DNA from: Heterodera schachtii
Lineage: Eukaryota > Nematoda > Chromadorea > Rhabditida > Heteroderidae
NCBI GenBank assembly: GCA_023374025.1
Contig: SIJG01000066.1
Location: forward strand, 372,001-436,000
Length of the DNA: 64,000 nt
Direction: 5' to 3'
This document shows, piece by piece, positions 25,796 to 39,262 of this stretch; position 1 is the stretch's first letter, and each line of letters starts with the position of its first letter. The position numbers and the translations under genes were made by a program. Under the pieces are notes generated by a model, which was not told the origin of the DNA, did not search any database, and worked only from the letters and a program-made list of their open reading frames with translations.

Positions 25796-28404
25796 TGTTG
25801 GTTATCATATTTAAGAATAATTTAAAAATTATAATATTTGCTTATTTACCAATAAACATTATTAAAATAAAATCTTTTTTGCATGGATAGAAAAGAAACA
25901 ATTAGGAACTGATTACCATTAGTTAATTTTGGAATGAAATTGTCCTGCCAAAATTTAATATATTAAGCTAGAAAATAATAATAAAATTTATTTAAAAAAA
26001 ATACTTACCCTAATTTTATTTTTTTTTAAATTGAGATGATTGAGCATTTAATATTAAAAAAAAAATTTTTTTATTTAATAAAAATATTTGAATAGAAATA
26101 AATAAACTTTCAAAATAATAACAATTAAAGAAATAAATAGTAAATTTTGTTTGTTTAATTTAATGTAAAGAAAAGTCGCAAGAAAGCCTAAAGTAAAATA
26201 CCAAAAATATTAAAACAAAATTTTACGAAACGCAATGGAAGTCACATACACAAGATGCACATCAGGGAGAAGTAATTTGAAAAAACTTTTTTTAATATAT
26301 TTAAAATTTAAACAAAAATTAAAAATAACCCATAAAATAAAAAATTTAGTTTTTCGATAATGTATGACAGAAAATTTAGAATGACGAAATAGACACATAA
26401 AATTTATTAATTAAAATAATAAACAAATTTTATATTCAAAAATGATCCTACCTATACAGAAATTTGATGTCCAATCAAATATGAAAGTTTACTAATAAAA
26501 TACAATTTTTATACTATATTATTCTTCTATATTTAAAACAAATGTTTAAATCAGTTCTATATTAAATAAGTATATTACAAAAAAAGGATATAAAATCTTT
26601 AAACTAGCAATATTAAATTTTTTAATGACTTTTACAATGAGCAACAAAAACTAATTTCTTTATTTATCAATAAAAAGTATTCTAATAACGAAAAAATAAA
26701 TTAAAATTTTCAATTAAATATAAAAACTTATTATATGCACTAACCAAAGAAGAGAATGTGCAATTGAGAATTTATTTTTATTAACATGAAAATCAAAAGA
26801 AATATTTATTAATAATAAATATTGTTTATTTTAAATTACATTTTTATTAAATTAATATTTAATTGAAAATCAACATTTTTTGCTATATTCATTTATAATT
26901 GTAAAAATATTAAATTTTTAATATGCAATTTAATTATTTCGTCATTAATTGGGAATAAAGTAAATTGAAAACATTAATTTTACTGTATCTTTTTAATTTA
27001 AATTTTCAATAATTCGCGTAGAGAAAAAATAAATAAATAAAACTAAGATATGTACTTTAATTGCAAAAAGAGAAAATAAAGTAATTTTTACATTATTTCA
27101 AATATGCAAGAAACAAAGTAAACAAAATTTTAAAAATTTAAAGATTTAGTAAATAAATGAAACATTACGAAAATTGATGATTAAATTTTAAATAAAAAAA
27201 TAAAATCATGCTTACAATACGTAAATAATAGCTAAAAAGTTTTTAAAAGTTAGCTATACCCTTGCATAAATTAAAAATTATGTAAAAAATAATATAGAAA
27301 TTTATTCAGGATTCTCGAGAAAATTTGATTCAAAATTGATTTTGGGGAAATTTTCCGGTCTTAGGGGTTAAAAAGGCCAATTTAACTGATGGGCGCATTT
27401 CTAATAAAGGGTTTTTTGGAATATAATGAAGAATTTTTAAAAAATATATTTTCTTAATATTTTTTAGATAATGGAGCTTTGAGAAATATAAATTTTAATT
27501 AATGATTTTCCAAAGACACATTTTGAAAATTATACATTTCGAAAATAAATCTATTTATTAATCGTGAATAATTTAAAAATCATTTCTGATAAATATTATT
27601 GGTTTATAAAAAAATAAAGATTTTTTACTTAAATCACTGTGATATATTGAAATGAAATTACTAGAGATTTCAGCCAATAATTAATAATAAATTTAAATTA
27701 TAAAAATCTATCTTATTTACAGATAATTCCAAAAAATAAATTTTTAGGTATTTCAATAAAAAGCGCTTTATGAACTCAGCCAAGAAGCTTCCGTTAAGAA
27801 ATTTAATTTTTCATTTATAAGATTGTTTAAAAATATGAAAAGGAATAATGCAATAACTAGAATTAATTCTTAATTTTTCACTTTGAGTTTCTTCTTTGAA
27901 AATTTAAATATTCTTTCAACAAAAATTAAATTATTCATAGAAAATGACTGCATACGAATTATATTGAAATTAATTAATATATTTTTATTTTAAAGTTTGT
28001 AGTTAAATAATTTAATTCAATTAATCTACAACATAAAATGATTATGATAATTTTTACGCCTTAAATTAGTCAATCGTACTGAAAGATAGAAAAAACAATA
28101 AATAAATAAATTAAAATATAACTAAAAGGATTTTAAAGATTATTATTGATTAAGCACCTATCACTTATGTGAGCCAAAAAGATAAATTTTATAACAATGA
28201 AAATATTTTACACTCAATAAAACTTTTTGATTACATCAAACTTCAATACAAATTCATAATACAAGAAATATCAGTAATAAATGTTATAAAGTGAATAATT
28301 TCGTTATCCATTACATCAATGTTCTTAATTACTCAAATTAAAGAACATTTTTTTATTAGTTTTTAATGAACTGGAAAACAAAATTATAAATGATAGTTTT
28401 TTTT
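25796..28404. other. AT-rich DNA without a recognised gene
   Basis: No gene was recognised. The partner of the repeat at 4561 lies at 26705-26800. Confidence 0.6.
26705..26800 (+). repeat. Dispersed AT-rich repeat, copy 2
   Basis: This is the partner of 4561-4650 in the same orientation, diverged by substitutions and small indels. Confidence 0.5.
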
Positions 28405-29227
28405 GGTTAGCCGACTTTTGCGCCGCGACACTTGCGCCGCTCAGCAAAAAAGACAATTGCGCCGCGGACATTTGCGCCGTGCCATTTGCGCCGCGACACT
28501 TGCGCCGGCTAACAAAAACGACATTTGCGCCGCTCATCAAAAATTTTATAAGATTGACATTGACCAAAATTTAAAAAAAAAATACACCACTAAGAATTTG
28601 AAAATTTTCTCAAAAATTCTTCCGCTGAACTTTTTTTCTTGGCATATTCTTGATTTAAAATGTCAATATTTGCTAAGAAATTATTTTAAAAAATGCACAT
28701 CATTTTCAACAGCAATCTAGTAAATAAAAAAATTTTTTTATGTCACTATTCGTCACTATTTTGGCATTTTTACTCACTAAAAGTTGCGACCCTACTAATC
28801 AATGTTAAGATTTTTAATGATTAAGAATAAAAAAAATGAATGTCTATCTTTAAGACTAGTGGTGTTTTGAAATTTTTCAATTCGTTATTTTTATTGTTGA
28901 TTTTTAGTGTAAATCTTATTGATATTAATGAAGTTGAGAAATGAAAATATTATTTTTGACTGCGCGGCGCAAATTTCTATTTTTGCTAGGCGGCGCAAAT
29001 GTCGCGGCGCAAATGGAGCGGCGCAAATATCCGCGGCGCAACTGTCTGCGGCGCAAATGACGCGGCGCAAGTGTCGACTTTGCTGAGCGGCGCAAATGTC
29101 CATTTTTGCTGTGCGGCGCAAATGGCGCGGCGCAAATGACGCGGCGCAAGTGTCGACTTTGCTGAGCGGCGCAAATGTCCATTTTTGCTGTGCGGCGCAA
29201 ATGGCGCGGCGCAAATGTCGCATCACC
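28405..29227 (-). mobile_element. Foldback element, copy 2 (inverted)
   Basis: The left arm (28405-28540, starting GGTTAGCCGAC) corresponds to the right arm of copy 1. The right arm (28961-29227, ending GTCGCATCACC) corresponds to its left arm. The inner flank 28795-28945 is the reverse complement of 19040-19190, while much of the remaining core differs. A G-plus-T run lies directly outside both ends (28396-28404 and 29228-29235), compatible with a target duplication of about 8 bp. There is no transposase frame. Confidence 0.85.
29059..29216 (+). repeat. Perfect 79-bp tandem duplication in the foldback arm
   Basis: Units 29059-29137 and 29138-29216 appear identical by eye and begin with GACGCGGCGCAAG. 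Copy 1 has this higher-order unit only once, so the arm has grown by local duplication. Confidence 0.85.
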
Positions 29228-29426
29228 GTTTTTTTATAATTTTCTAAAAAATCCTTAAAATTAGAGCACCAAAGCTTTTTAAAATATTCAAATTCAAAAA
29301 TTAAGTTATACTTGAATCATAGCAACATAAATTGTAAGTGTGACAAAAATATATAAAGATAGATTGATAATTACAAACAACAGAAAGTTATCAAATTGGG
29401 AATTGAACTCAAATATTCAAATTTTT

Positions 29427-29453
29427 TCCGGCCGCGCCTTTAAGCACCGCCGG
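29427..29453. repeat. GC-rich imperfect hairpin
   Basis: CCGGCCGCGCC and GCACCGCCGG flank a short AT loop. It resembles the perfect hairpin at 10879-10903. Confidence 0.6.
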
Positions 29454-32400
29454 AAAATCAAAAATGTCTTATATTCAATTCTAATCATCGATATTTACAA
29501 AAAGTTCTAACCAATAATTTTAATAAAATTATATAAAGAAAATGTAAATTGGTTGTTTTTGAAAAAAAAAGTTATGAAGGAGTTTAAAAAAGTGTCATAT
29601 TTTTATCGTCACACAAAAAAGTAAGGTCGTTTAAGTGCATGAAAATGAATCAAGCTTCAACCTAGACGACTCTTTATATGAAAAGATAGACTAAGATTCT
29701 CTATTATTCTTCTATATTTAAAAAATCTTTATTGTATGAAATAAAAAAAAATATTTTTGTTTACAAAAGATAAATAGTAAAAACAAAAAATTAATCTTTA
29801 ATTGAATATCAGCGGAGAGAAAATCTATACTTTGAATTAAACTTCGAAATTGTTCATACTGTGCAGTTCTCAGACGCGGTTTGCCTACAGGAACAGCATC
29901 GAACGGGCTCGGCCATTTATAAAAAACTCAAAATATAAAACCAAAAATAAGATAAATACCAAAAACAAGATTAATTTTATGCTATCTTAAATTAATTTTT
30001 GCTAGCAAAATTTAAATAAAAAAAATGACGAAAGTTTATTTGAAAAAATAATTCCTGACCTTAAAACTATAAAAATTATGTAAATATTAAACAGTAAATT
30101 GAAAATAGCTATTTTAAAATTTTACATGAAATATCAAAATTAAAAAAAATTTAATTGAGCAAAACCGACTTATGCTTACTATTTTAAATATTGGCATTAT
30201 TATTTGGACAAAAACTAAGAAATAACACGTTTTTGTCTAAAGCGAAAATGATCTAAAATTTTTTTTGTTGAGTATCACAAAACTTATTAGTTTCTTTCAA
30301 TTCAGTTATTTTTCAAGGTAAATTTATTATAAAATAAATTGGAATTATTTAAAAACATAATTCTTTAAGATAATAAACAATAAAAATAAGGTGAATGGTA
30401 TGAATGTCATAATTAAATTATTAAATTTACAAACTTAAATAATGAAATAAATTAAGCTTAAAACATATTTATTTAAAGCAATGCACAATTTCTATTTTGT
30501 TTATTATTTAATTATATTAAAAAACGTTAATCTTTTAATATAAGTGAATTATTAAAATTTTAATGATTTATCATCGCCAAATAATTTAATTATTGTGTAT
30601 TCAATTGGAATATAAAAAAATAAAATAAATTATGAGAATGGAAAGAAGGAATGAATAAAATGAACAAAAAATATCATTTACTAGATATAATAGATAATAA
30701 CCCAGTATCAAATCTTAAATTTATTACGATATTAAACAGTTTAATTTTATAAAATGAGGCAAAAAGTTCATCAGAAAAAAAATCGTAATTGAAAAATTAT
30801 TTTAATTAAAAAAGAAAAATATCATAGTAAAAAAAATAACAATAATAAAAATAAATTTTTATTTTATTCAATTATTTTTTTTATTCAACAAAAAATTTAT
30901 TTAAATATAAAATACTTTTATTTAAAATTTAATAAATAAAAATTTATTATTTTTTCATAATTGTCTTGCCTTTATATTTAATTTGCCGTTGTGTTTAGGA
31001 AGCAGTTAATTTCTCGATACGAACAAAGATTTCCGGAAAAAAAACAATTAAAGTAAATAACAATTTTTCTTTATTAAACTAAAGAAATTTCTATCAATTT
31101 CACAACCTTAAATTTTGCATGTTTTATATTTAATTTTATTGAGTTCTCTTAAAACAAAATTGATTTTGTATTTTTTTTTTGTTATTTTGTTATTTTTATT
31201 AAATAATAATTAATATAAATTTATCAAAAAGACATAAATGTTTATTCTTAAATATGCCTTTATAAAATATTTTCTAGAGTTTTGAATTAATTTTTATTTA
31301 GATTTATATGTTTTGAAGTGATACCAAATTATAATTTGTCAGTTTAATTCAACACTTTGTATGCTTTTTTATAATTTTATATAATTAACTGGAGAAATTT
31401 TAATTTATTTATTTTTATTTGGATTTTATTATTTATTTATTTCTTCAAGCTTTTCTTATATTTAATAATCAATGAAACCTTTTTTCTTTTTCAATATATT
31501 TTTTTAATAAAAAAAAATTATTTAAATTGATTAGTATATTTAATTCTGCATGTTTTCTTATTTAATTAGGTAATTCTTGAGTTTTTTTTTATGAAACCGA
31601 AATTATAAGTATTAATTTTAGTTATCTGTCTAATGATTTGATTAATTTTTAGAAAAACTTGTTGTTTAAAAAGGTTTAATATTTGAATTTTGCAATTTCT
31701 GTGAATGTTTATTTTTCATCAATTTATAAAAACATCGTAAAATTGTGATATTATAATGAGGTTTACGTTTCAGTTTTTTTTTGTTAGTTGATATTTATTA
31801 ATTGAGATTTTTAATTTCTGCTTTAGTTTACTCTCGTGGTTAATATTCTCGTTTCCACACAATGTATTTTAAAGAAATAATTTATTCTAAACATTATTTT
31901 ATTAAATTATATATAAATTCTTTGTTTTTTTTATTGTTATGCAATTCTACTGGCCCTAAGACTCAAACTGGTAGAATATATTAATGGGTATTTAAAATAG
32001 AAATATTTGTTTTTAAAATCACAATGTAGCATTTAATAAATTTAAAGGTATAAACAATCTAATTATAATATCAACTATACATATATTTTTTTTACCATAT
32101 TATCTAAACTTGTATCAAAAAATGATATTGTACAATTATTTTTTTAAAGAAGTAATGGCTTTAATAATTGGAACGCATTTTGCTCAAAACCCCAAGAGTC
32201 AAAAAAATGAAAAATATTTCCAAAAATTATGCTTAAAAGAAACTAAATTCGTGCTCAGCACTTCAAAATACACTTAATAATTACCGAAGAATTTTTTTTA
32301 AAAGTCATGAAATAATTTAACATATTTTTTAACTTCAATAATTCTTTAAACAATTTTATAAAACATTAGTAAAGGTTCAAATAAATTTAAAAAATTAACA

Positions 32401-35400
32401 AAATAGTTTTTTATTTTGCTCTAAAATCTGATTTAAATACTTTCATAATGAATTCTATAAAGAATAAACTGCTCTGGAAAAATTCGAAGATCAAATTCGA
32501 AACGAAATGTCAAAAACATAAAATAAGAAAGAAATACTTGGGTAGAAAAACATAATACAACAGCATTTTTAATTTTAATTTGGTAATTAAATTGATTTAG
32601 ACTTTTTTATAGACCGGAAGATTTTCCATTTAAATTCTTTTTATATTTATTCATTGTCATCTATAATTTATCTGATGATATATTCAAAGATTTCTATAAA
32701 AATAGTAGACAATTTATGAATGAATGAAAACATAGAAAAAATTTAAAATTAAAAATTAAATATTTTTTTTATTATTTATAGATTTTTTATCTTTAATAAA
32801 ATTTAACGGTGGCCATGAGATAATTAATTAAAAATTGCAAACAGAAATCCCTTAGAAGAAAAAAATACAAGGGCAACTGTGTAATTAATATTAAATAAGA
32901 ATGATTATCGACAGCAGAATCAAAATTTATATTGAATTAAAGCTTTCAATTTGTTTTTTAACTATATATTTAAAATATATTTTAATGTGCTATTTTTTAT
33001 CATAAATACAATATTTAAATAAATTTGAAAAATTTAGAAAATATTGAATTAAAGAGGGATTAATGATTCAGAAAAATTCACTCGAACGAGAAAATATTAA
33101 GGAAACAAAAGTAAATCCAAAAAATAATATTTCATTTATAAGAAAAATTAATTAAGTATGCTAAAAAAATAAAAGCTAAGTCAAAGCATGTTATATTAAA
33201 TTAAATATATTTTAATATATTTTTATATTATTAAATTAAATAAAATTCCTCAATTCTTTTTTTTACAATTTGGACGACTCTTCATCATGAAGATCTTTTC
33301 GCGAACGAAAAATTTAAAGATGGAAAAATCAATAATAATAAAAGTAAATTAATAACAAATTTAATTTATTTAACTGCAGTTAATAAGCCGTTGTAATAAC
33401 CGCCTTTTAACATGTAAAGCATGGATTCAATTTTCTATAATAAATTAATTCACAGAATTTATAAGGTAAACAAATATCAAACTAAAAAATAACAAAGACA
33501 ACTTACTACCAATGAAATTGGCCATCTTTCGCCCAGGAAAATTATCTGCCTGAACAATCAATAGATTTTGAAAAATATAACAAGTAAAAAGTGAGTATTA
33601 AACAAATTTTTACAGCTAAAAGCTGTTAATATTCATTATCAAAAATACAGCACAACATAATTAAATGAATATGAAAAAGATTACAATTATAGCTATTTTG
33701 AATATTTAAAGATACTGACAAAATCTTTTTATTCATGCATTGAAATAAAGAATCTTCGTGTTTTAACGCCATTTTTTGAAATTAATCAATGAACAAATGG
33801 ATTAAGTAATGCAAAAAAATTAAAACAAATACAAAAGAAAAAAATCTATAAATAAAAATATTTTAGTTGGAATAACGATAATAAATTAAATCACTAAATA
33901 TATATGACCATGGTAAATTATTTCATTCTTGCATATAGTTTTTACTGTATTAATGAAAATGTTAATGATTGAATATAAAAAACATGATTATCAATTGTTG
34001 TTGTTCGCTTATTGTTAAAATTATGATCGTCATACATTCCCAGGTAGAAGAAATAACTTTAATCTTTAAAAGAATGATTTTTTCTTATTTTTTAAGTTTT
34101 GATTTCCAAAATTTTTTAATTTATTTATATAGTAAGCCCCAACATAAATATAACATGTAATTCCGACTTATGAATTTCTGTTCTTTTATTGTTTTTTCAA
34201 TTTTTATGCGTTAATATATTTACAAAAATAATTCTTTTGGTTTTACTTCACAAATTATATCTCATTCTTTTAAATTTCCAATCAAATAATTTTTTGTCAA
34301 TTTTTAGCCAATTTTATATATTTTTTTTTGTAAAATAAATTTATTCATAGTGCATTTTATTATTGATATAAAAAGATTTCTATTTAATTTTCTTATTGAA
34401 AATATTAAATGATAACATTAGATTTTATTTTAGTTATTCTGAATGATTAGATATTAAAAAAAATAAATATAATCCAATAAATGAAAACGCAAGCCAAAGT
34501 TATAATTTTAATCGCTCATAATTATGGAATACTTATTCGACCAAAAATCAAATGAACGTTTATTTCGAGAGGATATAGTTTTGGCAATGTTTATGCAAAA
34601 GTTGAGATTTTTTCTTTGCTGGTTCATTTTTATGAATCCTCAAATTTTACTCCAGCAGAAAATTTCGACCCAAAAAATCGCCTTTTCTTAGACTATTTTA
34701 AGGAGGTCTCATTTGTAATAGCATAAAAAATTTATCTTTAAAGATAAAAATTTAAGACTTAGAAAAGATAATTAGCAACCTATTTATTAATATTCCGCAA
34801 AATTTTAATCTGAGCGGCTTAATATTCCTTCAGATCGGTGCCATCAATCGTTGTTGGCTAATTTTTTGGCCAAGTTTATTTTTCACTTTCTCTTGGCCAG
34901 AAGTGAAACAGAAGAATTATTTCTTTGATTTTTTTGAAATTAAGCATTTTATTTTTTACTTGTTGAGAATAATTTATTATTCTTCATTTGTTTATTTTTC
35001 TATATGAATAGCACAATTAAATAAATTATACTCTCAAAGAAAAAATTCATTAAGATTTAATTAATTTTATTTAAGAAATTTTATTTTACAAGATTTAAAT
35101 ATTTTTATTTTGTTGAAATGGAATAAATAATTAATAACTATGGCCAAAAAAGTAAGACCTGATTTTACGGCAATAATTTTAAGCATTAATCTCTTGATCT
35201 GAAACTTCGGAATTGTGTTGTTTGATTGAAGTCAATCTCTCGCTCTCGTGATAGGTCACTTTTATTATTGTATCGCGCAAATTATTTCTTAAATAATCAT
35301 TCTTTGATGAAATATTTTATTATTTATCATAAATAGCTTTATATGATTAAACAATGATTATTGTATTAATATATTCTAATAAATTTTCATGAGCCAATCT

Positions 35401-38400
35401 AATGTATAAAATGAGAATGTACTAGAGATATATCTGGAATAAAAGTTAAATTTAACATCCGTTAATATTTTATTTATTTTTTAATTTTATAACTAAATGA
35501 TATTAAATGAAGGGGATTGAATTAAACGAATTCATTTACAACTACAATGTGTAAATGAATTATTTGATAAAAATGTAACACATACCCAGACTAATTTAGA
35601 TTTTTTGTTTGTTATTTTTATTTTGAAAATTAATTCTATTTTTTTTTGCCAATAAAATTATTGAAAAATAAACTTCATTTTGATTATCAGAAATTTTACA
35701 TTTTTTTATAATTTGGTGAAAAATAAACATTCTAAGAAATTGCAGAATGCAAATAAAAAATAATAAATAACATTAAAAAAATTTTAAAGTTGGTAAAATG
35801 CGCAAATTTTCTTTTTAGTGGGAAGCAAAATGGTGAAAATTGTTTTTCGAAGTTTATTCAATTACAAAGGATATGTTTAAATTTTATTTATTTATTTTTA
35901 ATATAATATTTTTTATGTTAAAAATGATCATAAGGATAAAATTTGCATAAATTATTTATTTCTTTAGGAGGGAAAATTTTGCCGGATACGGACGCCGTTT
36001 GTGGCCTATATGTTGACAATATTCACCCATGCATGCCCTCGTGAGCCTTCTAGTTATTAATTATTCTAATTAAAGTATATATTTTTTTAATACTTTTGAA
36101 TGAGCTGCAAAACAAAATTATAAATCATATTTTTTTCATAGTTTTTTAAAATAAATTAAAAAATTAAAATTAGATCACAAAAATTATTAAAAAACAAATG
36201 ATTTAATAACTTTTTAATATAAATATAAAAAATTGTGGAAACTGACAAAATGGGCAAGTAAAAAAGTAACAAATTTTTAAAATTAAAATTTTTAAAATAA
36301 ATTAGGCATGAAATACAAATTTATTTGCTTACATTAAATTATGAATTCCTTTTTTCCTATTTATAAATAAATTTTGGAAAATAAATTTATTATTTTAATT
36401 TTTATCAAATAAATAATTTTGTTTATTTGACCATTTTTTTATATTTTTTGGCATCCATAGTTTCAAATTTAACTTAATTTAATTTTTTTCTTAAAATGTT
36501 AGAATAAAACTAAAGAACCATCATGTCCGTAAAAAATTGATGTTTTTTAAATTTTTATTCTGTGTATATTTAGTGAAATCTTTTATAAAAAGAATTATTA
36601 AGTAAAAAAATAAAAAAAGAATGTTCTTACTTTAATACGAGTGATCTATCTTCACTATAAAAGTGAAAATCATAAAAAAATATAAAGTAGAATGTAAAAA
36701 TTTAATAGTTATTAAACTAAAATTATTAATATAATTTTTATATTATTAATGATAATAAAAAAATATTTCTAATTAAACAAATAAATATTTGTTTAATTTA
36801 GAAAACTATTATTATTTAGTAAAAAAATTCAAAAACATTTTAAATGTTTTATAGTTTATTTTTTTTTAAATTTTTCTTAAATATTTTATAAAATGCTAAA
36901 GAATTTGTTTTTGTTAAACTATTATACTAGTCAATTTTAAATAAATAATAATTATTGTTTAAATAATTATTTTAATCAATTTTGTTTGGGCATTTTTAAA
37001 TAAATATTTAAATTTATTTGTCAAAATCAAAAAAGATAAATATTTGTATGGTTGGCGCTTATGAAAATAAAAATTTTCAATTAAATCAAATTTCATTTTA
37101 TTGGGAAAAAGAAAATGCCGAATTACGAAATTAGACCCAATAATATTAATTTAACCAAAAAATAATGAAACTATGCAAAAAAAAGCTACTTCTTATTATT
37201 ATTGAGATTAAATGAATTCTTAATAATGTAATTACCGGTAAAAAAAATATATTTCTGATGAATGAAATAAAAAATTAATATATGAAAAAATATGCATATA
37301 ATATTGAAACCCAGAAGATTTGAACAACGCTAAAAAAATAGCATAAAAATTTTTAAAATTTAATGGAAAATTTTTAAATTTATTTTTAAGAATTCAGGAA
37401 TAATCTCAAACAATTCGAAAATGACCAGCTCTATGCAGACAATAAGAGAATATTAATGAAGAATAAATATAAATGTTATTTATCAATAAGAAAATTTAAT
37501 AAAATAAAATCTTTACCAAATAAAATATTATTATATATTACCAAACTTCAGAATGTTAAGAACAAATAAATGATTTTTTGCTAAACACACGACAAATTTT
37601 ATAACTGAAACCGGAACAAGAAAATTCCAAGTAACCTATTATTTAAAAAAAGCAAACAAAATAAAACCAATTTATATTTCGAACTAATTAATGAATTTAA
37701 TTATTCTATTCATTTATGCTTATTGATTTAATTATGTTCGTTTAAATATATTTATTTTTTGGAAAACAAAATTAATAGCGATTTAAAGGAGCACTGATCA
37801 AGATAATTCAAAGTAAAAACTTTAATTATTAATACCAAAAAAATACAAAAAAGAATTCAATAATCTAATAGTACATAAATAATTTAGTTGAAATTATTTG
37901 CTAATATAAATGCAAATTAAGTGAAACAATTGACTAACAAACAAAAAATTAAATCAAATTTAAATAGACAAATATAGACCATATAATTCGCTTTATAATA
38001 AATTTAAGATAAATTTTTAAAAAGAGATAAATATCAAAATAAATAAAGTAAGGCGTAAAAATGCGGAAAATTATCATCATTTTAAAAAGAATACGAACAA
38101 AAGGTAAATTTTAAAAATTTTTTTAAAAAGCTCGATTTAATTTAGAATTAAAATAATCTATAAATAAAATAACATATTTAACAAAAACGAAATCTTTTTT
38201 ATTTGAAAATTTATGCAAGCAGGTTTGTTTTTTTAAATTACATGATACTTTTTTGGTCAATTCTTTATTTTTTTATTTTATTTTATAATCATTAATTTTT
38301 ATTATCTATTAATTCTTTATTTTATTTATCTATTAAAATTAATCAATTTTATTGCAACAAAAGTATTAAAATTATTAATTTTTCTATTTTTATTTGCAGT

Positions 38401-39169
38401 ATCTCGTTGATTGCTGGAATGTATAGTCGGGTGATTCTTTGGCAGTTTATTACTTATAGATTTAAATATTTAAAGACCTGAATATTCTTTTTCTTTTTTA
38501 AGAAAATTTTCATCTGCTTTGTTTAATTACTAAATAATTTTCAATGAAATTTACAAAAAAGTCTGTTACTTTTAATTAATTTTTTAAATTAAAAAATTTA
38601 ATTTTTTTAAGTATATTTTTAAAGAGAGGAATTTTTCTCTCAATAATTATTGTTTTTGAATCTTGAATTAAAATTTCTTTATAATTATCAATACAGCGGT
38701 AATTATTTTATTATAATGAATTTATTATTAATTTTAATTTAATTTTAATTTTTTTTCTTAAATAGAAATAAATAGTGATATTAACAGAATTTATACAAAA
38801 ACTGTCCATATTTTGTGATTTTGAACTAATTTATAATTAAATAATGGGTTCTTGGGTCTGGTGATGCCGATTGGTATCGAAAGAAAAATGCGTAGACAAC
38901 AATTTTTATTTTGATTATTGGACAAAATTCTTAGAAATCGTTGTGCCATAAAACTACCTATAAGATTTAGAATAATATTTTAGGAATTAAAAAATAATAA
39001 TTTATGATAATTTTTTTTATGAAGAAATAAAGTCACAAAATGGCCAACTTTTGCGCAAAATTTTGAAAATTTTAGTGGAATTTTGGATACCCGTAAAATC
39101 TTTTGGGATTTTTAACGAATTTTTTAAGAAAAATTAGTAAATGACAATAAATTCCGATGAATTTAAAAA

Positions 39170-39262
39170 ATCGCTCGGGACAGATCCCGAGGTCGGGATC
39201 CCGAATTTAATCCCGCGGGATCCCGAAGAAATCCCGTTGAATCCCGATCCCGTCCGGTTCAT
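39170..39262. repeat. ATCCCG/CGGGAT motif island
   Basis: About 90 bp contain ATCCCG or its complement about eight times, including palindromes such as CGGGATCCCG. Comparable self-complementary GC motifs mark ends of non-autonomous hAT-like elements in other genomes (established pattern). No partner end or target duplication was found here. Confidence 0.6.
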
